Assembly: GCA_029266425.1 (NCBI GenBank) | Contig: JAQSWY010000002.1 | Coordinates: 62,001 to 126,000 of the forward strand | Direction of reading: 5' to 3' | DNA from: Xanthobacteraceae bacterium | Lineage (GTDB): Bacteria; Pseudomonadota; Alphaproteobacteria; Rhizobiales; Xanthobacteraceae | DNA: 64,000 nucleotides | In this document: piece by piece, positions 8,051 through 19,604 of the stretch | How positions within the stretch are numbered: the first letter of the stretch is position 1 | How the letters are laid out: the number at the start of each line of letters is the position of its first letter | Notes under the pieces: generated by a model | Told to the model about the DNA's origin: nothing | The model's database searches: none | Seen by the model: only the letters and a program-made list of their open reading frames with translations | Made by a program: the position numbers and the translations under genes

Positions 8051-10948
8051 ATGACCGATACGAAGAATCCAGGCGAGAAGACGATGGGCGTTGGTCAAGG
8101 GTCTGGCCAGGGTGGCAAGACCCTCACGCTCAAGCGGCCTGTCGAGCAGGGCGTCGTCCGCCAGAGCTTCAGCCATGGGCGGTCCAAGTCCGTCGTGGTG
8201 GAGAAAGTAAAGCGCCGGGAGATCGGTCCGGGCGCCGGCACGGGTGTGGGCGCGAGCGACAAGCCCAAGGCGCCGGCTGCGAGCGCACCGGGCGCCCATG
8301 GTGGGGCGACCCATTCCGCTGCGCCTCAGGCTGCTGCCTCGCACGCCGCCGCGTCGCATGGTGCCGCATCCCATAGTGCAGCATCCCATGGCACCGCGTC
8401 GCATGCGGCGCGTCCGGCCGCGGCGCCTTCGGCTCCGTCACGCCCGGCTCCGTCGGGTGCGCCCTCGCGCGGCGCGGCGACGCCGCAGAATCGCACCGTG
8501 CAGTCGCCCGGCGCCAACATCTCCGGTCCGCGCCCGGCGCCCGGCGGCTCGCGCCCCGGCGGCGTGGTGCTGCGCTCGCTGACCGAGGAAGAGGCCCGCG
8601 CCCGCACCGCCGCGCTTCAGGATGCCCGCGTACGCGAGGCGGAGGAGCGCCGCATCGCGGAAGAGGAAGCCCGCCGTCGCGCCGAACGCGAAGCCCGCGA
8701 GAAAATCGAGCGCGAGGCCGCCGAGGCCCGCAAGCGCGAGGAAGACGCCCGCCGGGCGTTCGAGGAAGAAGCCAAGCGCAAGTCCGAGCAGGAGGCGCGC
8801 AAGCGCTTCGGCGACGACGCCCCGCAGCAGCCCGCGGCCGCAGCAGCCGCGCCGAGTGCGCTGGCGCCCCGTGCGCCGCAGCCGGCCCCCGGCAACGCGC
8901 CGGGTGCGGTGACGCCCCGCGTGGCCACGCCGCGCAGTGCCGCGTCCATGGAATCCGAGGATGAGGAACGCCGTCCCGTTCGCCGCGGACCCGGCGGCGC
9001 TCCGGCGCGTCCGGCTCCTCCCCCGAAGCCGACGCGTCCTGCCGTCGGCGCGGAGAAGAATCGCGGCCGCCTGACGCTCGTCACCGCACTGTCCGGTGAC
9101 GATGAGCGCCAGCGCTCGCTCGCCTCCTACCGTCGCCGCAACCAGCGCATGAGCGGCCACCGGCAGACCGAGACCAAGGAAAAGATCGCCCGCGAGGTGA
9201 CGGTCCCGGAGACGATCTCGATCCAGGAACTCGCCAACCGCATGGCGGAGCGCGCGGTCGACGTCATCCGCCTGCTGATGCGACAGGGCCAGATGGTGAA
9301 GATCACCGACGTGATCGACGCCGACACCGCCCAGCTGATCGCCGAGGAACTCGGCCACAGCGTGCGCCGCGTCGCCGAATCCGACGTGGAAGAGGGCCTG
9401 TTCGACACCCCCGACGCGCCGGAGACGCTGGAATCGCGCCCGCCGGTCGTGACCATCATGGGCCATGTCGACCACGGCAAGACCTCGCTGCTCGACGCCA
9501 TCCGCAAGGCGAATGTCGTCTCCGGCGAGGCCGGCGGCATCACCCAGCACATCGGCGCCTACCAAGTGACCTCGCCGCTCGGCGGCAAGGTCACCTTCAT
9601 CGACACGCCCGGCCACGCGGCGTTTACCGCCATGCGCGCCCGCGGCGCCAAGGTGACGGACATCGTGGTGCTGGTGGTGGCGGCGGACGACGGCGTGATG
9701 CCGCAGACGGTCGAAGCCATCAACCACGCCCGGGCGGCGAAGGTGCCGCTGATCGTCGCCATCAACAAGATCGACAAGCCGGACTCCAAGCCGGAGCGCG
9801 TGCGCACCGAGCTGCTGCAGTACGAAGTGCAGGTGGAAAGCCTCGGTGGCGAGACCCTCGAAGTCGAGGTCTCGGCCAAGGCGCACACCAATCTCGACAA
9901 GCTGCTGGAGCTCATCAGCCTGCAGGCCGAAGTGCTCGACCTGAAGGCGAACCCGGATCGCGACGCCGAAGGCACCGTGATCGAGGCCAAGCTCGACCGC
10001 GGCCGCGGCCCGGTGGCGACCGTGCTGGTGCAGCGCGGCACGCTGCATGGCGGCGACATCGTGGTGGCCGGCGCCGAATGGGGCCGCGTCCGCGCGCTGA
10101 TCTCCGACACCGGTACGCCGGTCGAGACCGCCGGCCCGTCCTTCCCGGTCGAGGTGCTCGGCTTCAACGGCACCCCGGAGGCGGGCGACCGCCTCGCGGT
10201 GGTCGAGAGCGAAGCCCGCGCCCGCGAGGTCACCGACTATCGCCAGCGCCAGAAGCGCGAGAAGGCGGCGGCGCGTTCCGCCACCGTCCGCGGCTCGCTG
10301 GAGCAGATGATGAGCCAGGCCAAGACGGCCGGGCGGAAGGAATTCCCGCTCATCATCAAAGGCGACGTGTCGGGCTCGGTGGAAGCGATCATCTCCTCGC
10401 TGGAAAAGCTCGGCACCGACGAAGTGCAGGCCCGGATCATCCATTCCGGCGCCGGCGGCGTGAACGAGAGCGACATCACGCTCGCCGAGACGGCGGGCGC
10501 GGCAATCATCGCCTTCAATGTCCGCGCCAACAAGGAAGCCCGCGAGGCGGCCGAGCGCGCCGGCATCGAGATCCGCTACTACAACATCATCTACGACCTC
10601 GTGGATGACGTGAAGCTGGCGATGGGCGGCCTGCTCGCCCCGGTGAAGCGCGAGACCATGCTGGGCAACGCGGTGATCCTCGAGATCTTCGCCGTCTCGA
10701 AGGTCGGCAAGGTCGCCGGCTGCCGCGTCACCGACGGTACGGTCGAGCGCGGCCAGCATGTCCGCCTGATCCGCGACAACGTGGTGATCCACGAAGGCAA
10801 GCTCGCCACGCTCAACCGCTTCAAGGATGCGGTGAACGTGGTGCAGGCCGGCCAGGAATGCGGCATGTCCTTCGAGAACTACCAGGACATGCGCGCCGGC
10901 GACGTGATCGAGTGCTACCGCGTCGAGGTGGTGCAGCGTACGCTGTGA
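8051..10948 (+). CDS. infB: Translation initiation factor IF-2
   Basis: A 965-residue GTPase that places fMet-tRNA on the 30S subunit. Order: short basic N-terminus ([20 protein letters not shown]), an Ala/Pro/Ser-rich linker with a run of ASHxA units (about 96-120), a charged helical stretch (about 178-255), the conserved IF2_N domain ([19 protein letters not shown]), the G domain with GHVDHGKT at 471-478, DTPGHAAF near 517, NKID near 572 and an SAK loop, then domains II, III and C2. The linker is longer than in gammaproteobacteria, as is common in alphaproteobacteria. A second in-frame ATG (residue 12) could give a slightly shorter form. The gene follows ylxR after 65 bases. Confidence 0.97.
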   Translation: MTDTKNPGEKTMGVGQGSGQGGKTLTLKRPVEQGVVRQSFSHGRSKSVVVEKVKRREIGPGAGTGVGASDKPKAPAASAPGAHGGATHSAAPQAAASHAAASHGAASHSAASHGTASHAARPAAAPSAPSRPAPSGAPSRGAATPQNRTVQSPGANISGPRPAPGGSRPGGVVLRSLTEEEARARTAALQDARVREAEERRIAEEEARRRAEREAREKIEREAAEARKREEDARRAFEEEAKRKSEQEARKRFGDDAPQQPAAAAAAPSALAPRAPQPAPGNAPGAVTPRVATPRSAASMESEDEERRPVRRGPGGAPARPAPPPKPTRPAVGAEKNRGRLTLVTALSGDDERQRSLASYRRRNQRMSGHRQTETKEKIAREVTVPETISIQELANRMAERAVDVIRLLMRQGQMVKITDVIDADTAQLIAEELGHSVRRVAESDVEEGLFDTPDAPETLESRPPVVTIMGHVDHGKTSLLDAIRKANVVSGEAGGITQHIGAYQVTSPLGGKVTFIDTPGHAAFTAMRARGAKVTDIVVLVVAADDGVMPQTVEAINHARAAKVPLIVAINKIDKPDSKPERVRTELLQYEVQVESLGGETLEVEVSAKAHTNLDKLLELISLQAEVLDLKANPDRDAEGTVIEAKLDRGRGPVATVLVQRGTLHGGDIVVAGAEWGRVRALISDTGTPVETAGPSFPVEVLGFNGTPEAGDRLAVVESEARAREVTDYRQRQKREKAAARSATVRGSLEQMMSQAKTAGRKEFPLIIKGDVSGSVEAIISSLEKLGTDEVQARIIHSGAGGVNESDITLAETAGAAIIAFNVRANKEAREAAERAGIEIRYYNIIYDLVDDVKLAMGGLLAPVKRETMLGNAVILEIFAVSKVGKVAGCRVTDGTVERGQHVRLIRDNVVIHEGKLATLNRFKDAVNVVQAGQECGMSFENYQDMRAGDVIECYRVEVVQRTL

Positions 10949-11238
10949 GGTGAGCCTCTCGTAACGGGATGGCGCGAGGTTCTCGCGCCATCGGGAATGT
11001 GACGCGCCCGCGCGGTCCGAGCCCGCGCGGCGCGACACCCAGTGCCCAAACATCCGGTACCTGCGTGCAGCAATAGCCACGTTTGTCAGGATGGCGCCCA
11101 GGAACCCGTCGGTATGCCGGCGGGTTCGGCAAGGACTCTTCCGCTCGGACAACATCATCCGCCACGCCGGATCCCGGCATGGCGCAGCAATGGTCGGTCC
11201 GTGCCGGCTCTCGAACGACAAGACGTAAGGACTTCGAC
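10949..11238 (+). other. infB-rbfA spacer with perfect hairpin
   Basis: The 290-base spacer has no convincing gene. It holds GATGGCGCGAG (10968-10978) and its exact inverse (10982-10992) around a three-base loop, 20 bases after the infB stop. With no T-run this is more likely a processing or RNA-stabilising structure than a terminator. A second GC-rich inverted repeat (CCGCGCGG) follows near 11009-11030. Confidence 0.6.
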
Positions 11239-11664
11239 ATGAAACGCGGTTCGCACACCGCCGCCGCTGCCGGCCCCTCGCAGCGCCAGCTGCGCGTCGG
11301 CGAACTGGTGCGCCATGCGCTGGCGGAGGTGCTGGCGCGCGGCGACTTTTCCGATCCCGCGCTCGGCAAGACGCTCATCACCGTGCCCGAGGTGCGGATG
11401 AGCCCGGATCTGAAGATCGCCACCTGCTACGTCATGCCGCTCGGCGGCAAGGACGAGAAGACGGTGCTCGCCGTGCTCGATGCCAATGCCAAGCCGCTGC
11501 GCGGCGAGGTCGGCCGCCGCCTCGATCTGAAATTCACCCCGGAACTTCGGTTCCGCCTCGACACTTCGTTCGACGAGGGGGCGCGCATCGATGCGCTGCT
11601 GCGCTCGCCGGACGTCGCCCGCGACCTTGATGGCGCACAAGAAGAAGATGGAGACGACGAATGA
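11239..11664 (+). CDS. rbfA: 30S ribosome-binding factor A
   Basis: A 141-residue cold-shock and 16S maturation factor that binds the free 30S subunit. The KH-like type II fold is recognisable: [20 protein letters not shown], then [20 protein letters not shown] and [20 protein letters not shown] near the C-terminus. An acidic tail follows. The ATG at 11239 begins MKRGSH; longer upstream frame shows no family similarity. The last four bases overlap the truB start (ATGA), so translation is coupled. Confidence 0.95.
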   Translation: MKRGSHTAAAAGPSQRQLRVGELVRHALAEVLARGDFSDPALGKTLITVPEVRMSPDLKIATCYVMPLGGKDEKTVLAVLDANAKPLRGEVGRRLDLKFTPELRFRLDTSFDEGARIDALLRSPDVARDLDGAQEEDGDDE

Positions 11665-12629
11665 ACGCGCCTGCTGAGGCGATCGAGGCCCGCCCGCCGG
11701 AGAAGAAGCGCCGTCCGAAGCGCGACATTGACGGCTGGGTGCTGCTCGACAAGCCGGTCGGGATGACCTCGACCCAGGCGGTCGGTGCGGTGAAGTGGCT
11801 GTTCTCGGCCAAGAAGGCGGGCCATGCCGGCACGCTCGACCCGCTCGCCTCCGGCTGCCTGCCGATCGCGCTCGGCGAGGCGACCAAGACCGTGCCGTTC
11901 GTCATGGACAGCCGCAAGGTCTACCGCTTCACGGTGCGCTTCGGCGTCGAGACCGATACCGACGATGCCGAGGGCCAGCCGGTTGCGACCTCCGAGTTGC
12001 GCCCGACGCGCGAGGCCATCCTCGACGCGCTCGACGCCTTCCGCGGCGAGATCCAGCAGACCCCGCCGGCCTATTCGGCGCTGAAGATCAATGGCGAGCG
12101 CGCCTATGACCTCGCCCGCGAGGGTATCGTGGTCGAACTGGCGCCGCGCACCGTCGTCGTCCACCGGCTCGAGCTCGTCGAGATGCCGGACGCGGACCAT
12201 GCGGTGTTCGAGGCGGAATGCGGCAAAGGCACCTATGTGCGCTCCATCGCCCGCGATCTCGGCCGTATGCTCGGCGCGCGCGGCCATATCTCGGCGCTAC
12301 GCCGCACCTGCGTCGGCACCTTCGAGGAGAGCCTGCTGGTGCCGCTCGACGAACTGCGCGCCACCTCCGAGGCCAATGGCGATGCCGCGCCGATGGAGGC
12401 GCTGCGCCCGGTCGGCATCGGGCTGGAGACGCTGCCCTCGCTGCGGGTGAGCCCGGCCGACGCGGCGCGGCTCGTCCGCGGCCAGAGCATCATATTGCGC
12501 GGGCGCGACGCGCCCATCGTCGAGGGCTTCATCGCGGTGACGGCGGGCGGCCGGCTGGTGGCGCTCGGCGAGGCGGAAGCCGGCGAGATCCACCCGCGGC
12601 GCATCTTCCATTCCGGCGCGGTGGGGTGA
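11661..12629 (+). CDS. truB: tRNA pseudouridine-55 synthase
   Basis: A 322-residue enzyme that isomerises U55 in the T-loop of tRNAs. The catalytic Asp60 lies in the family motif [12 protein letters not shown] (54-65). Later come [21 protein letters not shown], which forms part of the RNA site, and [16 protein letters not shown] basic N-terminal stretch (EKKRRPKRD) precedes the core, and a short PUA-like C-terminal part closes it. It overlaps rbfA by four bases. Confidence 0.96.
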   Translation: MNAPAEAIEARPPEKKRRPKRDIDGWVLLDKPVGMTSTQAVGAVKWLFSAKKAGHAGTLDPLASGCLPIALGEATKTVPFVMDSRKVYRFTVRFGVETDTDDAEGQPVATSELRPTREAILDALDAFRGEIQQTPPAYSALKINGERAYDLAREGIVVELAPRTVVVHRLELVEMPDADHAVFEAECGKGTYVRSIARDLGRMLGARGHISALRRTCVGTFEESLLVPLDELRATSEANGDAAPMEALRPVGIGLETLPSLRVSPADAARLVRGQSIILRGRDAPIVEGFIAVTAGGRLVALGEAEAGEIHPRRIFHSGAVG

Positions 12630-12681
12630 ATCCCGTTCCAGGATCGGTCGTCAGCTCGGGCTTGTCCCCGGGGGGCGCCTT

Positions 12682-12719
12682 CATACACGCCGCTGGCCAT
12701 ATGAGCGTTTTCGTGTATG
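12682..12719. repeat. Inverted repeat in the truB-rpsO spacer
   Basis: CATACACG (12682-12689) and CGTGTATG (12712-12719) flank a 22-base interval that itself contains CATATG. The 241-base spacer (12630-12870) should hold the rpsO promoter and leader; no clear -35/-10 pair stands out. The repeat could be an operator or a leader stem; its role is unknown. Confidence 0.5.
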
Positions 12720-12870
12720 TTGCGCGCGCGTTGCGGACCACCTGTCCGCGCGACCCGTAGCTATTTCGACCGTGCTGGACGACATCCCGGCCCGGCCGAA
12801 GCGCGGGGGCGAAAATGGCCCTTAACGGGCGTTCGCTCACCTTGAGACCTTGAACCAGAAAGGATGCCCG

Positions 12871-13140
12871 ATGTCGATCACTGCCGAGCGCAAGCAGGCG
12901 CTCATCACTGAGTATGCTACCAAGCCGGGCGATACCGGCTCTGCCGAAGTCCAGGTTGCGATCCTCACCGAGCGCATCAACAACCTGACCGGCCACTTCA
13001 AGGGCCACGCCAAGGACAATCATTCGCGCCGTGGCCTGCTCAAGATGGTTTCCGCGCGCCGTGGTCTCCTCGACTATCTGAAGAAGACCGAGGAAGCGCG
13101 CTACAAGAGCCTGATCGGGCGGCTGGGCATCCGCCGCTGA
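12871..13140 (+). CDS. rpsO: 30S ribosomal protein S15
   Basis: An 89-residue primary 16S rRNA-binding protein of the central domain and bridge B4. The family pattern is complete: [20 protein letters not shown] (25-44), then [20 protein letters not shown] in the second half and the C-terminal GIRR. The start follows AAAGGATG about ten bases upstream. As in most bacteria, it directly precedes pnp; in E. coli S15 represses its own translation through its leader, and the long leader here would permit similar control. Confidence 0.97.
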   Translation: MSITAERKQALITEYATKPGDTGSAEVQVAILTERINNLTGHFKGHAKDNHSRRGLLKMVSARRGLLDYLKKTEEARYKSLIGRLGIRR

Positions 13141-13149
13141 TCGTGTTGC

Positions 13150-13184
13150 CGGGCGGGCCGGAGGCGTGAGCCTCCGCCCGCCCG
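13150..13184 (+). terminator. rpsO-pnp intergenic hairpin
   Basis: A very GC-rich stem of about 15 pairs (13150-13165 with 13170-13184, one bulge) around GTGA begins nine bases after the rpsO stop. No T-run follows, so it may be a 3'-end stabiliser or RNase III site rather than a true terminator. Confidence 0.6.
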
Positions 13185-13190
13185 AATTGC

Positions 13191-13505
13191 ATGGGCGTGA
13201 CGCTCGACTGGAGCGCTTTTTGTTCGGATGGAATCGTCGGAACGAAAAACATGTTCTAGATTCAAGAGACTGAAGCATTTTCTGGTCGCAGAGGTCAGTC
13301 GCCCTTTGCGGAAAATGCCCTGATACGCGCATCGGATGGTCCGGTGCGCGAAGACCATACGAGCGGCGGGCATGGGGCTCGCCGCCTTCGATGAGAAGCG
13401 GCGGCCATGGCAGGATCGCCGGAGGCTGATACCGGGAAGGCCCGGAGCTGAGCAGCCTCTCGCCGTCTTGCCCATGGCCCCCGCTTCGGAAAGCCAGAGA
13501 CAGAC
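13191..13505 (+). repeat. pnp leader region with F3 repeat and nested inverted repeats
   Basis: This gene-free stretch of 315 bases holds an F3 copy at 13209-13260 (in reverse: TCTAGAACATGTTTTTCG ... GCGCTCCAG) with the internal stem TTTTTGTTCGG/CGGAACGAAAAA-like, and a second inverted repeat, GCATTTTC (13275-13282) with GAAAATGC (13311-13318). No ORF looks real. The remaining 190 bases should contain the pnp ribosome site and possibly a promoter; none is clear. In other bacteria PNPase controls its own leader RNA. Confidence 0.65.
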
Positions 13506-15665
<2,160 letters not shown>

Positions 15666-15690
15666 TCCCGACGATCATGAGACGAATGAG

Positions 15691-15720
15691 CGGGGCGCCT
15701 TCGGGCGCCCCGTTTTGTTT
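15691..15720 (+). terminator. Intrinsic terminator of pnp
   Basis: CGGGGCGCC (15691-15699), a TTCG tetraloop and the exact inverse GGCGCCCCG (15704-15712), followed by TTTTGTTTT. It is the clearest Rho-independent terminator in the window. Confidence 0.92.
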
Positions 15721-15741
15721 TGGACGGGTGCAGTGCTTCAG

Positions 15742-15837
15742 CATCCTTCGAGGCCCGGCTTTGCCGGGCACCTCAGGATGAGGTCGTTCTTCAAAGAGGA
15801 ACCTCATCCTGAGGTGCCGAAGCGGCCTCGAAGGATG
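15742..15837. repeat. F1 palindromic repeat, copy 2
   Basis: Full-length copy between the convergent pnp and asparaginase genes. The left-arm tip is CCCGGCTTTGCCGGG. The right arm reads ACCTCATCCTGAGGTGCC and ends GCCTCGAAGGATG; its tip is degenerate (GAAGCGG). Confidence 0.92.
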
Positions 15838-15861
15838 CTCAAGCAGTGCCGCGTGCGAGGC

Positions 15862-16848
15862 TCACTGATACGGCGCGAACACGCCGGCGATGTCGGAACG
15901 GTCGAGCCCCGCAGCGAGCGCGAAGGTCAGCAGCAGCCGCGCTTTCGGTCCCTGCAGCAAGCCGGCGGGAATAAGCCCGCGGCCGAGCAGGTCGATCTCC
16001 GAACCCGGGTAGCCATAAGTCCGGGTGAAGACCGGCCCGCCGAGCGTGCGGCTCGCCAGCACCACCGGCATCGCACCTGCCAGTTCGCCGACCATGTCGG
16101 CAATGACGCCCGGCACATGGCCGGCGCCCATGCCTTCCAGCACCGCACCCTTGAAGCCGAGACCCGGCAGGGCGCGAACCAGCCGTCCATCATCGCCCAT
16201 GGCGAACTTCAGGAGCGCGACCGGCGGCAGCACGGCATCGGCGGGCACCGGGAGCTTCGGCGTCGGCGCGATGCGGGCGAGGAGACGGGCGCGGCCTTCC
16301 GCCACCAGGCCGAGCGGGCCGAGGAAGGGCGAGACGAAGGTCGAGGTCAGCGCGGTATGCGCCTTGCGCACGAAGCGGGCGGCGTGGATCTCGTCGTTCA
16401 GCACCACCAGCGTGCCGAGCCCGCGGGCCTGAGGATCGGTGGCGACGAGGGCGGCCGCGTAGAGATTGGCCGGCCCGTCGGCGCCCGGCGCCTCTGCCCC
16501 GCGCATGGCGCCGATCACCACCACCGGCTGCTCGTCCTCGATGAGGAGATCGAGCGCGAACGCCGTCTCCTCGATCGTGTCTGTGCCCTGGATGACGATG
16601 GCACCGTCGAACCCCTCGGCAAAGCCGTCGCGGATCGCGCCGGCGACGCCAGCCACATTCTCGATGGTGAGCGAGGAACTCCCCAGCCGAAAGGGAGAAC
16701 GTGCCTCTATCTCGGCAATGTCCGCCAGTGTCGGCACCGCGGCGACGAGGTCGGCGGCGCCCAGCTTCGGCTGGATCCCGCCGGTCCCACCTCCCGTCAT
16801 AGTGATGGTACCGCCGAGGGAGAGGACGAGCAGACGGGGAAGCGGCAT
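15862..16848 (-). CDS. L-asparaginase/glutaminase family amidohydrolase
   Basis: A 328-residue enzyme of the bacterial L-asparaginase family, which hydrolyses asparagine to aspartate and ammonia. The first active-site loop is LSLGGTITM with Thr14; the second is QGTDTIEE with Thr89 and Asp90; NDEIHAARFVRKAHT supplies the usual lysine. There is no signal peptide, so it is probably cytoplasmic (type I-like). QGTD replaces the more usual GTD flank (HGTD/QGTD both occur). It lies 19 bases after glcF on the same strand, but a functional link to glycolate oxidation is not evident. Confidence 0.88.
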   Translation of the reverse strand: MPLPRLLVLSLGGTITMTGGGTGGIQPKLGAADLVAAVPTLADIAEIEARSPFRLGSSSLTIENVAGVAGAIRDGFAEGFDGAIVIQGTDTIEETAFALDLLIEDEQPVVVIGAMRGAEAPGADGPANLYAAALVATDPQARGLGTLVVLNDEIHAARFVRKAHTALTSTFVSPFLGPLGLVAEGRARLLARIAPTPKLPVPADAVLPPVALLKFAMGDDGRLVRALPGLGFKGAVLEGMGAGHVPGVIADMVGELAGAMPVVLASRTLGGPVFTRTYGYPGSEIDLLGRGLIPAGLLQGPKARLLLTFALAAGLDRSDIAGVFAPYQ

Positions 16849-16867
16849 TGCGGAAACCTTGAGTGAA

Positions 16868-18190
16868 TCAGGCGGCGAGCGGGCTGGTCTCGGGCACGAT
16901 ATCCGGCTTCGGTCCGCCGGTCGCCCAGTCCAGCAATTCGACAGTGTGCAGGATCGGGATGGCCGTCCCGCCGCCGATCTGGGTGATGCAGCCGATATTG
17001 CCGGTCGCGATGATCTCGGGGCTCGTGCGCTCGATGTTCGCCACCTTGCGCTCGCGCAGCTTGCCCGCGATCTCGGGCTGGAGAATGTAGTAGGTGCCCG
17101 CCGAACCGCAGCACAGATGTCCCTCCGCCGGCTCCAGCACGGTGAAGCCGGCTGCGTTCAACAAAGCCTTCGGCGCGGTGCGCACCTTCTGGCCATGTTG
17201 CAGCGAGCACGCTGCGTGATAGGCGACGCGGCGTCCGGCCGCGATCACCGGCGCCGGCAATCCGCGCTCGACGAGGAATTCGCTGATGTCCTTCGCCAGC
17301 GCCGATACCTTCTCGGCCCGCTCGGCATAGGCGGGATCGAGCCGCAGCATGTGGCCGTAATCCTTGATCGTGGTGCCGCAGCCGGAGGTGGTGATAATGA
17401 TCGCGTCCAGCCCCTCGCCTTCGATCTCCCGGCTCCAGGCATCGACATTGGCGCGGGCATTGGCGAGCGCGTGGTCTTCCTTGCCCATGTGATGGGTGAG
17501 CGAGCCGCAGCAGCCGGCCCCGACGGGGCGCACCACTTCGACACCCATGCGGGTGAGCAGGCGGATGGCAGCTTCGTCGATCTCCGGCCGCAGCACCGGC
17601 TGGGCGCAGCCATCGAGGATGGCGACGCGGGCCTTGCGCGGGCCGGCGGGGGCGAAGCGCCGTACGCTCTCCCCTGCCGAGCGGGTCACTGGTCGGGCAG
17701 GGGCGAGCTTCAGCATGGTGGCGAGCGGCTTCAACGCGGCGACGCTCTCGAACAGCCCGGCGAAGGGCCGCGCCAACCTCGCCCCGGCGAGCGCGAGGCG
17801 AAAGCGCCCGCGATTGGGCAGCACATTCGCCAGCAGCCCCCGCATCATCCGGTCCGCCAACGGGCGCTTGTAGGTCTCCTCGATATGGTCCCGGGCATGG
17901 TCGACGAGGTGCATGTAGTGCACCCCGGACGGGCAGGTGGTCATGCAGGACAGGCACGAGAGGCAGCGGTCGATGTGCTTCACCACCTCCTGCGTCGCCG
18001 GCCGGTCGTTCTCCAGCATGTCCTTGATGAGGTAGATGCGCCCGCGCGGGCTATCCAGCTCATCGCCGAGTAGCACATAGGTCGGGCAGGTGGCGGTGCA
18101 GAAGCCGCAATGCACGCAGGCCCGGAGGATCTGCTCGGCATCGGCGACATTCGGATCGGCAAGCTGGGCGAGGGTGAAATTGGTCTGCAT
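16868..18190 (-). CDS. glcF: Glycolate oxidase iron-sulfur subunit
   Basis: A 440-residue electron-transfer subunit of the membrane-associated glycolate oxidase. Two ferredoxin-type [4Fe-4S] sites are visible: Cys25-x2-Cys28-x2-Cys31-x3-Cys35 and Cys76-x2-Cys79-x2-Cys82-x3-Cys86. The C-terminal half has two CCG motifs (GAGCCGSLTHHMG and GHLCCGSAG), typical of heterodisulfide-reductase-like modules. It takes electrons from the flavoproteins GlcD and GlcE and passes them to quinone. The gene follows glcE with three bases between. Confidence 0.95.
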   Translation of the reverse strand: MQTNFTLAQLADPNVADAEQILRACVHCGFCTATCPTYVLLGDELDSPRGRIYLIKDMLENDRPATQEVVKHIDRCLSCLSCMTTCPSGVHYMHLVDHARDHIEETYKRPLADRMMRGLLANVLPNRGRFRLALAGARLARPFAGLFESVAALKPLATMLKLAPARPVTRSAGESVRRFAPAGPRKARVAILDGCAQPVLRPEIDEAAIRLLTRMGVEVVRPVGAGCCGSLTHHMGKEDHALANARANVDAWSREIEGEGLDAIIITTSGCGTTIKDYGHMLRLDPAYAERAEKVSALAKDISEFLVERGLPAPVIAAGRRVAYHAACSLQHGQKVRTAPKALLNAAGFTVLEPAEGHLCCGSAGTYYILQPEIAGKLRERKVANIERTSPEIIATGNIGCITQIGGGTAIPILHTVELLDWATGGPKPDIVPETSPLAA

Positions 18191-18193
18191 GTC

Positions 18194-19513
18194 TCACATC
18201 CCCGCATACATGCGACCCGGGTTCAGCACCCGGTTCGGATCGAAGCCCTCCTTCATCCGGCGCACCAGCGCGCCGGTGACGGGATCGAGCGGCTGGAACA
18301 CCTCGATGGCGGCGCGGCGGTCGGCACTGGCGCGGATGAGCGTGGCGTGGCCACCGGCCGCACGGACAGCGGCACGGATCAGCTCGGCGCGCGGCTCGGC
18401 ATCCGGCATTTCAATCCAGACCAGGCCGCCGGCCCAGTCATAGAACGCCATGCCACCCACTGCCCGCGCCGCTTCGCCGATGGCGGCGCCCCGCATCGGC
18501 GCGGTCGACACGCGCCAGACCGCGTTCGCCCTGGCCCCTTCCTTAGCCCTCTCCCCGTGGGGGAGAGGGTTGGGCGAGGGAGATTTTCGGCCGTGGTCCC
18601 CCTCACCCGGATCGCTGCGCGATCCGACCTCTTCCCAATGGGGAGAGGTGAAGGGAAGAACGTCACGCACAGACTTCCAGAACGCGACGGAAGCCTCCGC
18701 TTCCAGAGCCCCCAGCGCGCCAAACGCAGACAGCAGCTCTTCCAGCTTCTCCCGCCGATGCCGGATCGACGGCGGCACGCCCTCCAGCCGCAGCGCGGTC
18801 ACCGCCCGCCCTGCGCCCGCCACCGCCGGCACCCGTGCGGCAATGTCGGCGGGCAGGTGCGCGGCGCCGGAGACATCGTAATAGGAGCCGACCGCCGCGC
18901 TCATCGCCTTGGCGGCGACGTCATCGCCGAGCCCGAGGATCAGCAGGGTCTGTGCCGTCTCTGGGCGCGGCAGCACCTTGACGGTCAATTCGGTATAGGC
19001 GGCGAGCGTACCGTAGGAGCCGGAGAGGCCGCGCGGCAGATCATAGCCGGTGACGTTCTTCACCACGCGCCCGCCGGCCTTGAAGGCCTCGCCCCGCCCC
19101 GACACGGCGCGCAGGCCGAGCGCATGGTCGCGCGCGGCGCCGGCGGTCGGACGGCGCGGGCCGGCGAGGTTGCAGGCGATCAGCCCGCCGAGCGTGCCGG
19201 CACCGCGATCGCCGCCCAGCAGCGGGCCGAAATCCATCGGCTCGAAGGCGAGCATCTGGCTGGCCACATCGAGCTGCGCCTCGATCTCGATCAGCGGCGT
19301 GCCGGCGCGGGCGGAGAGCACCAGTTCCTCCGGTTCATAGAGGGTGACGCCGGTGAGCGCCGCGAGGTCCAGCGTGGCGTCGGTCTGGATGTGGCGGCCG
19401 AGCGCGCGCTTCGAGCCCTTGCCCGCGACTTCCAGCGTGCGGCCCTCCGAGACGGCCCAGCGCACGGCCTCGACGACCTCGGCCTCATCACGCGGGCGCA
19501 AGCGGTCGGTCAT
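18194..19513 (-). CDS. glcE: Glycolate oxidase FAD-binding subunit with in-frame insertion
   Basis: A 439-residue FAD-binding subunit. The FAD-binding type 4 domain fills about the first 170 residues (RTLEVAGKGSKRALG; GGDRGAGTLGGLIACNLAGP). A stretch at about 285-326 breaks the family pattern: SVRDV should continue almost directly into WRVSTAP, but about 42 residues rich in Pro, Gly, Ser and charged amino acids intervene. They are encoded by an F5 repeat (see 18535-18660). The reading frame stays open and the C-terminus is normal (ending NRVLNPGRMYAGM), so the product is probably still made. It is longer than the usual 390-410 residues. Confidence 0.92.
   Translation of the reverse strand: MTDRLRPRDEAEVVEAVRWAVSEGRTLEVAGKGSKRALGRHIQTDATLDLAALTGVTLYEPEELVLSARAGTPLIEIEAQLDVASQMLAFEPMDFGPLLGGDRGAGTLGGLIACNLAGPRRPTAGAARDHALGLRAVSGRGEAFKAGGRVVKNVTGYDLPRGLSGSYGTLAAYTELTVKVLPRPETAQTLLILGLGDDVAAKAMSAAVGSYYDVSGAAHLPADIAARVPAVAGAGRAVTALRLEGVPPSIRHRREKLEELLSAFGALGALEAEASVAFWKSVRDVLPFTSPHWEEVGSRSDPGEGDHGRKSPSPNPLPHGERAKEGARANAVWRVSTAPMRGAAIGEAARAVGGMAFYDWAGGLVWIEMPDAEPRAELIRAAVRAAGGHATLIRASADRRAAIEVFQPLDPVTGALVRRMKEGFDPNRVLNPGRMYAGM
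18535..18660. repeat. F5 palindromic element inserted in frame in glcE
   Basis: About 126 bp (a multiple of three) containing three stems: CCCTCTCCCC/GGGGAGAGGG (18547-18569), CGGATCGC/GCGATCCG (18608-18626), and ACCTCTTCCC/GGGGAGAGGT (18627-18649). Shorter relatives lie between genes at 42305 and 49274. The boundaries are approximate, set by where similarity to GlcE is lost. Confidence 0.82.
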
Positions 19514-19604
19514 GCAACTACTCCGAAAGCGCGGCGAGACAGAGCCGCTCGGTCGATGTGACGTGGACAGGTGAAATGCGGGCGCGACGCGTCGTCATTC
19601 CGGC

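Noticed and set aside
5171-8404. Open minus-strand frame of more than 1000 codons opposite rimP, nusA and ylxR
   Set aside because: It is antisense to well-recognised genes; high GC leaves few stops, and the residue composition (Arg-, Ala-, Ser-rich) matches no family.
8438-11221. Open minus-strand frame of over 900 codons opposite infB
   Set aside because: Shadow of infB: no recognisable motif and no ribosome site.
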